Below, one piece after another: positions 32,949-44,862 of a stretch of DNA of 64,000 nt. This stretch comes from Prunus persica (taxonomy: Eukaryota; Streptophyta; Magnoliopsida; Rosales; Rosaceae): NCBI RefSeq assembly GCF_000346465.2, contig NC_034009.1, forward strand, positions 30,438,131-30,502,130. The letters are read 5' to 3'. A program made the translations under genes and the position numbers. The notes below the pieces were generated by a model. The model saw nothing but the letters and a program-made list of their open reading frames with translations. It was not told where the DNA came from and searched no databases. The stretch's first letter is position 1, and each line of letters starts with the position of its first letter.

Positions 32949-33500
32949 TTATGTTCTAGAAGCCTCTGAATGAAGAGGACGGCGCCTCTTAAGCTTAGCC
33001 ATGATCCTCTCGTGGTCTCCCAAAATTTTTTCATTGGAGACCTGCAGCATGTCTAGCCTTCTCAGTGTATCAACAGAGTACGAACTCACCAGTTTTAACA
33101 AGGCATTATTCTCTCCTTTAAGTTTCTCAACCTCCTGTTGAGACTCATGAAGCATTCTTTGGAGAGACGAATTTTCAGTTGTTAAAATCTGAACCTCGTT
33201 TGCTCTAGCACGCAAACGATCAGCCATGTTAGAAACAGAAGCAGCACTCTGAATGCTAAAAGCCATTGAGTCATCAATGGCCTCTTCCTCTGATCTCCCT
33301 GTTAACAGCATTTCATCCATTGGAGTAATAAAATTCCTAGCTACTATGACAGCAGTAGCATCATTCATCATCACAGAATCATTAACTGTGAGATGACGAT
33401 TTTTGGATACAAAGGATGGACGCCAAACTTGGGCGTCACTGGTTGTTGTGGGAGTATCATTTAAATTGAAATAATCTGGGCAGGAAGAAGAGGAAGCCAT
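32949..33500 (-). CDS. Antisense coiled-coil ORF of the copia-like element, unknown function
   Basis: An intact 183-codon frame from MASSSSCPDYFNLNDTPTTT to a stop. It is antisense to the element. The N-terminal third (SDAQVWRPSFVSKNRHLTVN, then DSVMMNDATAVIVARNFITP) looks like a folded, conserved segment. The C-terminal half (about residues 85-170) is a clear heptad coiled coil (ADRLRARANEVQILTTENSS onward) ending in a basic tail (KLKRRRP). I recall similar predicted proteins annotated as 'uncharacterized' in many plant genomes. No enzymatic motif is visible. It is not broken, although the element has no gag-pol. It could be a regulator or structural factor of the element, or a captured gene. 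Confidence 0.65.
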   Translation of the reverse strand: MASSSSCPDYFNLNDTPTTTSDAQVWRPSFVSKNRHLTVNDSVMMNDATAVIVARNFITPMDEMLLTGRSEEEAIDDSMAFSIQSAASVSNMADRLRARANEVQILTTENSSLQRMLHESQQEVEKLKGENNALLKLVSSYSVDTLRRLDMLQVSNEKILGDHERIMAKLKRRRPLHSEASRT

Positions 33501-35990
33501 TTTTAAGAAGGTTTCGAAGAAAAGTCTTAAGAAAACTAAAGTTTCAGAAAATGAAGGAAGTTAAGTTGAAACGCAGTTGCTCCAATCAAGTTTTGCAAAG
33601 GCAATATCTATAGGAGGAAATATGGCTACAATTTTTCAGGATCCCAATATCTTTTCGGATCCCCATATTCTTTTTTTTCTTTCCCAGATTCCAAAACTTC
33701 ACGTGGCCTCCATTAATGTTTGTCGGCACTTTCGGCGTTTTCAAAGTATTATTTTCTTCAAAAACCGATCTTGCTTTGCGGATTTCACGGAGCTATTTTT
33801 TTTTCAAAAGCACTCCGAGAATCTCGCAATTTTCTTATGGTTAATTTGAAATTCACCGGTTCTACCTATTCCTCTTATTTGTGTATAAATGTGTTACTAA
33901 CGGAATTTTCTTTGCAGAAGACATCCAGTTTTCTCCAAAACTAGTGATGCGATATCTACTTGTTTTTCTTATCAGTAAACACTCAATATGCCTGAGAAGC
34001 AAGACTATCTCTGATCATCCATTCAGGAAGCGAGACTATCCCTGATCACGTTTCCGCCACATCAGGGAACTGTGAAGGCAACCTTATGCTCTAATCTCCG
34101 GAAGTTCTTCTAAACTAGAAGAAATGAGAGCTTGTTGTTTGCTCCCACCAGCTTCCTTCTTTGATTGCTGAGCTTGTTGTCTGTTCCCACCAGCTTCCTT
34201 CCCTGATTGCTTACCTTCTCTTGCAATCAATATCACAATTTTTTGCATTTTTTCTCTTTTTGTAACTCTCTGAGGATTATTTATTTTTGACAGAGAAAAG
34301 AGTTGTGATTTTGCTCTTGCAGGATATAACTAGATCATCAAGCGCTACATTATATTTACTGGGCAGATACGAGCTTGAATGATACTTGAGAAAAGTTTCT
34401 CCCACCTAAGGATGTAAGCAGTATTTGTGTTATTATATGCTTATATACTTATTTGATATTTTATCTTGAAAGGTAACCAAATGGGGAGATAAGTCTGTTC
34501 CAAAAGAATGGCTTGTATGTATCCATGAATTATTAATGCAAATTTTACAGATTGTAAGTTGGATACATTGATAATACACTGCACAGATTAAAGTCCCATA
34601 AGAACAGAATATGGGTATAGCAGTGATCAATATGATGCACGCCTGTTGCGTAGCAAATGATGTGGATTGAAGTCCCGAAAGGACAATCCTTTGACATGTC
34701 AATATTGATATTGTGCACGCCTAATGCGTAGCAAATTAAATGGGTTAAAGTCCCATAATATGGGTTAAGGTCCCAGCAATTAATTGACATGAATGTATTA
34801 ATCTGTGGCATGCCTTCAGCATGACAGATATATGGGTTCTAAATGTTCCAACTCCCTAAATGGAGATTATCCACGCCCTACTGCTAAATAACGCTCCATT
34901 GGAGGTTATAATCCACATTCTCATATAATAAAAGCCTCATGAAGTGGCTTGGGTACCCAAAGGCAAATAAATGCTTATAATTGATGCATGCACGTACAAA
35001 TGAGAATGGTGGGATCATGAATTGATGAATGACAATTTTTGATTTTGGAGTAGCTACTCAAATCATCAATGGGCTGTGTTGATTGGAACCACGTTCAGTT
35101 ATTAAATGTCGACAATTTTATTGGCCAAAATGGAATGAGGTAATTCCATTATAGATGAGAATGAACGTGAAAGAACAAATCCACAGTACGAACCCCAAAA
35201 GATGTTAATACTGAAATTTATACTTGGGTGTTCGGAATAAAAGGGAATATAACTACTTTGTATGACACACTGTTTCTGGCAGAAACAAGGAATGTTGGGT
35301 TTTTTCTCCATATTTACAGATTCAATTGTGCCCCCCTTATTACACAATTACGGAGACCAACATATTATCTTTAAGGGTTATTAAATGCACGGAGCATATC
35401 GCCAGAAGCGATTTCCTAAAGATGTATAAATAGCTGGGTTAAAGCTATATAATGTGTCATAAAGTTTAATCCATTTTAAACAAAATCCGTTGAGAGGATT
35501 GACATTGCATAAAGCAAGTCCCTAAAGGACATGTGCTTGAAGCACAAAATATGTACTCAATATTAATAAATTACCTCAGTGAGTACATTGATTATAATGT
35601 GATTGCAACACATTAAAGCTTCTGCAGAATTCACGAAATATTTATCTCGACTTAAAAATCAAGCATTATGCCAACGAGATTCTTGCTTATACTAAGAAAG
35701 TATTGAAGCATTTTTATGAGGATTATCCGTTGGACACTTTAAGGATTTTCCAGAAGTATATTGTACCGTACATCGTATTTTCCAGATAGAGCTCAACTCC
35801 ATCAGCATCATTTTGGGATGATGTGAGGCATATTTCCATCACCATCATTTTGGGATGATGTGAGGCATATTTGATGCTATCTCAACATAACACCATATAC
35901 GGGCATTTTTTTTTTTTTTGAGTAAACTTACAAATAGCCCAAGTGTTATTAGATATGCGGACCCTGGAAATTTCTATGATCGCATACTGG
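33501..35990. other. Interior of the copia-like element without coding signal
   Basis: AT-rich, with short repeated words (AAAGTCCCATAA, ACGCCT..TGCGTAGCAAAT at 34,638 and 34,718). No long ORF and no polymerase motif. Confidence 0.55.
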
Positions 35991-36029
35991 AAAAGCTAGT
36001 CATGAAGTTTTCAGGGGGAGATATTCATC

Positions 36030-36455
36030 AAGGGGAGCGTGGTATTAATAAAGACCTTCACACACTGTACTCTTTTTCCTTCATCCAGGTTTTTATCCCA
36101 CTGGGTTTTTCCTGGTAAGGTTTTGACGAGGCAGTGACGCTCAAGATTGACTCACAGAAGCAGTGTCAACTACGATATTCAGAAAGGTGATCAAACAGTA
36201 TGACTTAAAGATATTTTGCCAAGCATCAGGGGGAGCGTGCTATCAATAAAGATCTTCAAACATTGTACTCTTTTTCCTTCGTCCAGGTTTTTATCCCACT
36301 GGGTTTTTCCTGGCAAGGTTTTAATGAGGCAGTGTCGCACGCGCGTCAATATACATAGAATTTTATGTTACACATGATTATGTACTCTTTTTCCCTTTGA
36401 CCAGTTTTTTTTTCCAACTGGGTTTTTACTGGCAAGGTTTTTAACGAGACATATT
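36030..36455 (+). repeat. Three degenerate copies of the copia 3' block
   Basis: The block TGTACTCTTTTTCCTTC..CCAGGTTTTTATCCCACTG followed by GGTTTTTCCTGG occurs near 36,067, 36,256 and, more degenerate, 36,382. It precedes the right LTR. Confidence 0.8.
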
Positions 36456-36484
36456 CCGTATCATTTGTGGTCTCCAAGGAGGAG

Positions 36485-36640
36485 TGTTGTAAATTATGGA
36501 GCCCACATGTTGGAAGGAGCTCACACCCTTCTATTTAAGGAGCTCACATCCTTCTATTTGGATACACAGAAATGAATGAGAAAACATCTACTTTCTCTCT
36601 CTCTCTCAATTTCCTCTCAAATTCCTCTTAATTTATAACA
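36485..36640 (+). repeat. 3' LTR of the copia-like element
   Basis: Direct copy of 29,796-29,949. It is followed by the target duplication TTTCC. Confidence 0.92.
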
Positions 36641-37305
36641 TTTCCAATAATTTACTCGGCATTTGGTCACTAACAGAGAATTGACAGCATTTTCGCACTA
36701 AAGTTGGCAGGAGATTCGATATGCAAGACTCGGAAATCTACAAGACGCTATTTTATTTGTTTACTTTTGCTTTAGTGGAAAGACATTCAACGCGCTTTCA
36801 AAAAGACATTACTCCGCATTTGTTTGTTTGTTTTCTCGGGTTACAAGGAGGGCCAAAGCCCAAAGAAAACCAAAGAGAAAACTACACTGGGACAAGCCTA
36901 GCAGTGGTAATCCTAACAGAGTCATTTGCCAAGAGGCTTACAATAGGAGGGGAAAGATCAACAATATGATTAACCCAAATTGGAACTTTGACCCACATGT
37001 GCCATATGGTCAGCGGCAGTGTTTTGTTCTCTAAAAATATGATGAATGGAACACCCCCCGTCGCGTTTGTTACTAAAAGAGAATTCACACCATTTTCACA
37101 CATGCACTGATACAGCCTAAAACCAAACGAGGTTACCTTGCTCAGCTCCCAAAACTCATTTCATATTATTTATCAAATTTACATATACATTTCATGCATC
37201 ATTCAAAGTAAGATTCAAACAATATTGCTTGGGCCTACGAAAATGGATTACAAAAAAATGGGAATGAAGGGTTAAAAGAATGGTGGCGAAACAATATCAA
37301 ACAAG
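36641..37305. other. Spacer between copia-like element and PP2C gene
   Basis: Continues the element's target DNA. CACTAAAGTTGRCAKGAGATTCGATAT near 36,700 is also found near 16,530. The 3' UTR of the PP2C gene probably begins at its right end. No gene. Confidence 0.5.
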
Positions 37306-39704
37306 TTACGCTACTTTGACTCCACTCGGGCGTTTTCCTTCCATGGCGTCCTTCTTGTTACAACAATCAGAACAAAGGAAAGGCCCTTGCCAAGGCTTTG
37401 AACTGGTGGAGAAAATAGAGCCAGCATGAACAGATATGCCCTCACTCGGTGCAAGGTCAACTTGGCATACAGCACACATAAACAGCCCAGATGTTGTTGA
37501 TTGTGCTGTGCACTCATCACTGCCCAGCCTGCAACAGATTTAATATGATCAACAATCTCTATTTCAAAGGTAACCAAAGCCATGATAAGACGCTCCACTT
37601 TGATCTGCTATACAAGTCTAATAAAACGTCATAAAATGTGAAATGACAATACTTAGAGCAGTGGCATCGTTGAAGAAATTTCTTTTCACAATTAGTAGAC
37701 AACTATAGTATGAAATTCTTCTAGACAATCTGAACACGAATCAACTAAACTGAATTAAGGGAAAAAGCAACTAACCTTTCAGCAAGCATGGCAGACCCTT
37801 CTTCGAATAATTCCTCCACAATACCCACAGCTGATAGCTTCTTGGATAGTTTATTAGCAGAATCGCGTGACTTCTTCCTGAAAAACAGCGCCCTCAGCTT
37901 GTTCTGCTTTTTGGGTGGAGTTGAAGGCTGTACTGAATGATCAGGAGGAATTATGTCAACCACAATGCAGGTTGTATCATCCTTTAGACCCCTTGACCTT
38001 AAGGCTTCCTACAGAACAATCCATCAAATGCAATAAGAAAAAGTTCTTGCCAATGCATACTGCAAGAAAAAGGCATAGGTAGTTCAAACCACCTTCACAA
38101 CTTGTCTAGCAGCAAGTTCAGCAGGCAACCCACGGCAAGATTGTGCTGCCATTTCTGAGGATAGAGCATCCCAGATGCCATCAGAAGCAATTATAAGCCT
38201 CCCACCAGCATTTGATAGCTTTTAAACCAATATTAGAATAACGTTAGCTTTCTTGCTAAAGAAGACTAGGCAGTCAATTGAATAAAACCAAGCTTAAAAT
38301 TTAAGTTCCAAAAGGAGACAGATACCTTGACTTGTTTCACATATGGTATCGGAACTATAAACTCCCCAACGTCCATGTCTCCAATTGACCTAGAAAGGCA
38401 TAAACCCCCTGGCCAACAACGAAGGGGACCAATCTGTAGATGTCAAACAACATATATTACACAATGAAAAATGAATAACAATGTTAACAGAAAAAGTATC
38501 TATTTCTGTCGGCAAAAACAATCTGTAAGGTCTAGATGCCCTCACCTCTGCACCGCCAATAATGCTCAACCTTCCAACTTCCCCACCACTTGCAGCAACA
38601 CGCTCCCTCCTAAGATTACATACCGAATACTCAATTAGTAAATCCAGAGAACAGTAACAAGAAAGGAGATTTATTGAAACTTAGCAGAGACATACTCCTC
38701 TACATTCTCTTCAAGTCTATGATCAACAGTTAAGGTGGAAACAGCACCACCCTGAGTATCTAAGATACAACGGGAGTCTCCTACGGATGCCACTGTTACA
38801 GTCCATCCATCAACTATTACAAAGGTAGCTGTTGTACCAGAAGTTTCTCCTGCAGACAATAATAAGAGTGAAAATAATCAGGGCCTGTTTGGGTGCTTCA
38901 AGATATAAGAAAAAACTAAAGGGAAGAACAAAGGCTAAACAAGTTGCAAATTCCATGCCTCTACTCTGGAAATCCTTATCAGTCTTCACAAACCCAGCAA
39001 CCAAGGCACGAGGTAAAGCTTGAAGCCACTCCTCCCTTCCTAGCCCACGGGGAATAGCACCCAATACATGTTTTAACAAATTCTCCCTTGTATATACTGC
39101 TGCTGCATTTCCATTGTGCCCATCAAAGATCTGGCAGTTGATAAAAAAGCAGTGACTATCATATTTGATTACCAATAATTGATGGCTAAACAAAACTGTT
39201 TTGAGCACACTGCTTCACCCCATAATCTATAAACAATAGTACAAGTACAAGAAACTGTCCAAACATATCTCGTTTACTGTCTACGTTGGAACAGATAAAC
39301 CCAATACAGTTCGGAATGAAAATTTACAGTGAACAAGTCAGGAGGAAGTAAATGGCAGAGCTTAGAGCTGAGCATTGATATATAACATTTAACACACCAA
39401 GTTTATACATATTGGGCATACCCCATGCACAACACTACTACAGAGCTGAGCTACAACAGAATCTAGTGGAAATATAAAAGAGACTATAGATTACCGCAAA
39501 TGCAGAAAATGTTGATGAAGAATTTCCAGTGACTCGCTGACCATCAGTCTTGATCAGAAAATAATCCTCTCCTTTCCTGGATTGAGCTGCATGCCCATAT
39601 CTGACAGTAGGCTTCTCCATCTTCTCACTCTTCAGCTCTCTGCTGATCAGTGCAGCCAGCGGCACCAGATTATGATGGTGACGCCTCCCTTCTCCAGACG
39701 CCAT
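37306..39704 (-). CDS. Protein phosphatase 2C (At1g68410/PP2C15-like), 8 exons, 429 aa
   Basis: Ser/Thr phosphatase of the PP2C (PPM) family, Mg/Mn-dependent. CDS exons on the minus strand: 39,704-39,495, 39,130-38,959, 38,849-38,696, 38,609-38,546, 38,433-38,326, 38,218-38,093, 38,008-37,776, 37,528-37,306. All join in frame. Motifs in order: YGHAAQSRKGEDYFL, FDGHNGNAAA, TSGTTATFVIVDGW, GDSRCIL, DHRLEENVEERERV, LSRSIGDMDVGEFI, IIASDGIWDAL, DDTTCIVVDI. A Cys-rich tail (CAVCQVDL...FLCSDCCNKKDAMEGKRPSG) is characteristic of the At1g47380/At1g68410 subgroup. All metal-binding Asp motifs are present, so it should be active. Exon 2 ends at a GC donor. The start is the first ATG before the conserved RYGH segment. 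Confidence 0.93.
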
Positions 39705-42700
39705 AACTACCTCACCACTGTCTTTGCCAGAGGCCCAAGACCTTCAAACTATCAAACTATTTGCCTCAAAAGCATACTAATGCTAAGCACCTAAATAATC
39801 CTACAGATTTTTATAATCAGTGGCCCCTCTGAGTATCGCAAGTGCAATTAGCACAAACCCCCAATTATAACAAAGAAAAATCGAACACTTCGCCAGCAAC
39901 TCACAGCTGATCTGCATTTATCATTGGCAAAACAAAGAACAAGGTTACACTATGTCCTCAAAACACTTATGCATCCATAACATTCAAAAATTGATTATAC
40001 CAACAGGCATACCCTCTGTTAGTTACGAATATATGTAAGAAAAATACATAAGGAAATGCCTCATCTTGCATATTCCATTATTTGGCAACCAAAATTTTGA
40101 ACACCAAACGCCAAACATAGAGATTCAACTTTCTATAAGATGCCACTGTTAAGCATGAATTCAGCTTACCCAGAACAGAAAATTCCTAATTTTCGTGTTA
40201 TTCTTCTTAGTTTTGCTGTGTCCTTTTCGTTTCTTCTCAGGAACCGAACAGAGAAGCAAAGATTCCAACAAACAAGGAAGAGATAATGTGCAATACCCGC
40301 GAGAATGTCAGAGCGCAAAGCCAAACGCAGATCCGATTGCGACAGTAATAAGCAAGAACAAAGACAACAAAGAAGCAGAATAAAGCACATAAGAAATCAA
40401 CACGGAGAAGTAACGCGTTTTGGTGACAAGGTATGAACTGTAAAACCCAATAATCAACGCCCAAATCCTTAATCTTTTAATTAAAAAAAGCCTTTGAATT
40501 CCTCTAGTCAGCTTCTCGACCTTTTCCTCCACCAAACACCCACAATTAAAAAAGCAAGAGAAAAGAAATCAGAGACCCAGAGAGTAGTCTGGGTAGAGAG
40601 CTTTAAAATCCAAAGCTTTCTTCTGGGTTATAGAGAAATGGCAGCGAAAATCGGTGGCAAAAAGCTATCTTTTTAATCTAAACTGTAAAAAGGAAATACA
40701 GAAAAGTGGGTATGGCTGACTATAAAGCAATCCATCCATAAAATAAAACCCACATTCGGCTTCTGCAAAAAGTCCGTTTCTTTCTTCCCCAAAAGCAAAA
40801 GCTTTTTATTTTTTTTCCCGGGAAAAAGTTCACTACTGAGAGAGGGTGAGGGATATAAAGAAAGTTACAGCGGAATTATGTTTGTTGCGTTTCCTCGCTC
40901 TAGAGACGAGACAGAGCATCACAAAGTTGGTCGTTTACCTAACAGGTATTGCAGGAGAGTTTTACGGAATATTAATTGGATAATTTAATCCATCCTAAGA
41001 GTTTTTCTCCATGATTTTTTTATTTCTTAGTTTTGGCCTATTATGAGCAGAAAGTCGACAGGGATATAATATTACTAATTTAATGTGACCAAGTGAGATT
41101 AGCACTCGTAATGTCTGTAAAAGCTTTAATACAAAGTTTTATCTGGTAAAACCAGATTATAAAAAAAAAAAACTTTTAAACCTGAAATCGAAGAAAGCTC
41201 ACTGGAGAGGGTTTCATTTTTCAGCTGGTGATGAAGCGAAGAGTAGAGTCTGGAGACCAAGTGGCAATTGGTAACAACTTTCGGGATTATGATTTTTGCG
41301 GGAAAAAGCCGACACGTGGCGCTGGGTTGTGCATGTGTTTCTGTAATGGCAATGATGTGGACAAGGTGCGCAGTGCGCACGTTGTATGTGGTTAAATGAG
41401 TGGGAGTCTTTGCGTTGCTTGCAGATGTCTGTCCTGTTACCTGTTAACCTGCAGGTTTTGCTTTGCCTTTTACCGAGGTCTTTTGGTGGTCTCCACACAC
41501 CCCAGTCAATGCTGATTGTGATCCAAAGGACCACCTCTTCTCTTCTCTTCTCCTCTTCTCTTCTCTTCTCTTCTCATCTCATCTCTTGTGTAGGTGTGTA
41601 ATGTAATTTTTGCTGGCCTAATGCTGGATTGTAGTGATTAAGTGATGATAATATAGATAAGGATGAAAGGAAAGACCTGCTGCATGGATATTTAATTAGT
41701 TGAATTGCCTTAATTCCTTGAGCATTGTTGTTTATTCAGATTAACTATAGTTAATGTGGTGATTAGGTACAGCAACATGTGGTTGTGGAATAATTAAGTT
41801 GGCCATATGCAGCCTGTTTATACAAATGCAGGGTAGGGTTACAGTTGCAGGCTTGTAGCCCTCAGCCAGCCTCATGGGACTAATACAAAATCCCAAATAT
41901 AATATGATGGTATCCAATGTCCCATGATATAGGCTTCATGATATGAAGAATAATTTTTGGTTGGCTATTGCTACCAAGTAGCTTTAGGCCTTGCTGTCAA
42001 TTATTTCCTAAGATGATAAAAGCTAAGCTACATGGGTTGGGTTGAAACTTGAAACCATGTGTGCAGCAAACTCCATGAGCTAAAACTCTCTTTTATGATT
42101 GTGTATGGAAATTAAACAATGTGCTACTTGTGTTGAGAATCCATATCAGTATCAGTCTGAAAGCGGCTGTGTCTGTGGCTGCAAATTGTGAATGATATTG
42201 CAAATACCATTTAATTCGAGTACATAATTAATGAATTGCAGATGGGGAAGTTGTAGTTGGAAGGAGAGATGGTCTCTGGTTGAGGTTTTAATGACAAGAA
42301 CCACACGAGACAACCCAATGTGTGTGTTAAGCGTTGCATCATATGAAATCATATGAATATTTTCTCCCTCTCCAAAACCCATTTGAATTTCTTTTTCTTT
42401 TTCTTTTCTCCAGTAATTTCTGATTATCTGGAGACATAACAGGAAGGGGGCATAATGGCACATTTCCCAACGTATATTTATTTATAGGTTTCTTCAGCGA
42501 CCTCTTACCGAACTGAGATTTCTGAGAATTTTCCCAAGGCTGTAACTGTAAGCCTGTAGGTGCCTTGGATCCATCATCACATTCACATACTGTGTTGTCC
42601 TTGCCTTGATGCTTTCAACTTTGAGGGCAGGGGATTTAGAAAATCTTTTTTTGTTTTTGGTTTTGAGCAACTACTGAGCGCAAGTACAGGCTGGGAGAAT

Positions 42701-42957
42701 GGGCCTATCTGGGCCCTACACGCATGCCATTGCCATGCTTGCCCCCACCCCACATACGATGGTCGATGTTACAGAAAGCCATTGCATACCAAACTGGGCC
42801 CAGCAACCAAGATATACCATATCCAGCTGAAAATGCCCCAACAAATAAACTGTTCTTGCCGGGCTTTATTTGTGTTGGGTGCGTGGGTACCATTTTGAGC
42901 CCACCAAACCATAACCAACAAGTGAACAAGGTATACAAATAGTTCCCAAAATAATAT
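39705..42957. other. PP2C upstream region and intergenic DNA
   Basis: The part to about 40,900 is likely 5' UTR/promoter of the PP2C gene, possibly with a 5'-UTR intron. Short ORFs here differ by frame and lack domains. A CTCTT-rich tract lies at 41,535-41,586. From 41,600 to 42,950 I see nothing coding. Confidence 0.5.
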
Positions 42958-43216
42958 GGCCTCGTTTGGTGGGTCGGTTTTGATAATATGCCATATTTTT
43001 TAACCGTTGTATCAAATTATTTAGTCTAATTCAATAGTTAAAAGATATGACCTTATTTAAAAGCCATGAATAAGACTCTCACTATAGAATGACTATGAAT
43101 AAGACTGGCTAGAGTAAATTGGGGTTTGAATTTCGTCCCATGGATGCACAAAGCACTAGTCATGACGTTATTTCAATTTTATTACGCTAATCCATGCCAC
43201 CCCACCAAACAAGGTC
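42958..43216. mobile_element. MITE, 259 bp
   Basis: Terminal inverted repeats GGCCTCGTTTGGTGGG and CCCACCAAACAAGGTC, flanked by TAT on both sides. The AT-rich interior has no ORF. The GGCCTYGTTTGG-type end suggests a PIF/Harbinger (Tourist-like) MITE. Confidence 0.65.
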
Positions 43217-44253
43217 TATATGATGCAGCATGACAATATGATGACTAAAACTTTAGCCTCAAACATGTAATTCTAGAATTCACCAAGCAGATATGAGAAA
43301 ACCTCAAGGTTTATTTGATAATTTGGAATAACAAAACATAACCCTAGCCATGGGTAAAATTAATTTAAATATTTCTAGAAACCCTAGGAATAAACAAAGA
43401 ATTAAAATAGGAAAATAACAAAGTTTTTAAAAATTGTAAAAATTGGATTTCGGGCTACCTAACGATCTCGGATGTCTGAAAAGACCCATACGTTATGGCA
43501 AAGCGATGAGTTTTACTCGTGACTCCATTCTTTTCGAATCGACGGGTCATGGGCTTGATTATGAGTTTAGAGCCCAAATATGCAGTTTATCCGATTTACC
43601 CTTGCTTGCATGTCTCCCCAACTCCTCTTTGATTGCTTCCATCATCTGTTTTACATCACTATAGGTGCTCAAGCACCAGAAACACCAGAAAATGGGGGTC
43701 TGTAAACGGAGATTGCCAAGGTACTTGGGAGTTGGCTTGGCATTCTCTTTGTTCTTGGTCGAGTTGATGAAACTTTTCAATTTTCAGCATGTATTGATCT
43801 ATGACTACCTAATTGTAACTTTTAAAAAGTATTTAAAAGTTTGGTGGTATTCAGTTATGACTTTTAAAAAGTATTTAAAAATTTGGCGGAATTCAAAAAA
43901 TTAATGACTTTTAAAAAGCTTATTAAATGAATGACTTTTCCATACTTTTAAGGCTAATTATTAAGAGCAAAAGTCTTGCCAATTTACTAGTGACTTTTAT
44001 CAACTCTATGAAAATATTTAAGAATTTGTCATCTCTATGAAAGTCACTCACTTAAAAAACGTCTTAATAAGTATGAATTAGATACACCCCTCTAAAACTT
44101 CAGGTAGGCTGGACCAAACTGAAGTACTTGTCCGATATATTAATATGTGGTCATCTTTTATTTGTTAAAAACGTTGTTCACAAAACAAGAAAAGTTAGAA
44201 GTCTGAATTATGAATGTTTACATCTATCATCCGCCTACATCAGCACATACCCC

Positions 44254-44284
<31 letters not shown>

Positions 44285-44746
44285 CCAAATGTTGCAGAAA
44301 GTGAGCAGCAGCCAGGACCAGGACCTCTAAAATTCAAGTTAAATTGGAAAGAAAACAAAAAGTGAACAGAAAAAAGCTGAATGCTTTGGATATTACCATT
44401 ACGCAGAAATTGAGTTTAAAAAGTAGGAAGATTTCAATTTGATGATGGTCGTCGAAATAGCAGAGAAGAGAGACCAAGGCCAAGCCCCCTTATTTGGTAA
44501 TTACCACTTCCCTCTGAGAGAAACAAATTTATGAATTCCAGGTAATTTCCCATTTCCAAATCCAAATCCAAGCAACCCACCTGACACGTTCTTATTCATC
44601 GCTTAAACCCTTCAAACAAGCGCACACAGACGACATAGCTCAACTTTAAATTAATCTCAGTCTTATGGTCTCATGGTCTCGGCTTCCAACCCCAAACACA
44701 CTCCTTGATCTATTCTTCCTCTATCAAATCAATGTAACTTAGTACC
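43217..44746. other. Intergenic DNA upstream of the carrier gene
   Basis: Contains a short duplicated block (ACTTTTAAAAAGTATTTAAAA at about 43,817, 43,860 and partly 43,906) and a poly-A run at 44,252-44,282. No gene is supported. Confidence 0.5.
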
Positions 44747-44754
44747 TATAAATA
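44747..44754 (+). promoter_or_regulatory. TATA-box candidate of the NDT2-like gene
   Basis: TATAAATA, 109 bp upstream of the chosen ATG, in an otherwise A/T-rich but not repetitive setting. Confidence 0.45.
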
Positions 44755-44862
44755 TACATATATTCTCATACATACATTAATTAATACATTGGGATTGGCC
44801 ATGCAAATTACCTTTGATTTGAGTTTGAACCAGCTCTAAAGAGACTAGAAAGTGCTTTGACG

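Larger units (their letters stand above)
29796..36640 (+). mobile_element. Non-autonomous copia-like LTR element with captured host DNA
   Basis: The LTRs are 154 bp (29,796-29,949) and 156 bp (36,485-36,640), TGTTGTAAATTATGG...TTTATAACA. They differ by four substitutions and a CT dinucleotide. The 5-bp duplication TTTCC is perfect (29,791-29,795 and 36,641-36,645). PBS-like CGTTATCAGCACG follows the left LTR and a purine tract (AAGGAGGAG) precedes the right one. No gag, protease, integrase or RT frame exists in 6.5 kb. It contains an antisense PP2C fragment, a repeat-rich leader-like region, an antisense coiled-coil ORF and the TCCAGGTTTTTATCCCACTG-type 3' region seen in plant copia elements. 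Confidence 0.92.

Noticed and set aside
39705..40676. Short ORFs upstream of the PP2C gene as a separate gene
   Set aside because: Frames conflict, content is hydrophobic low complexity, and the position fits 5' UTR/promoter.
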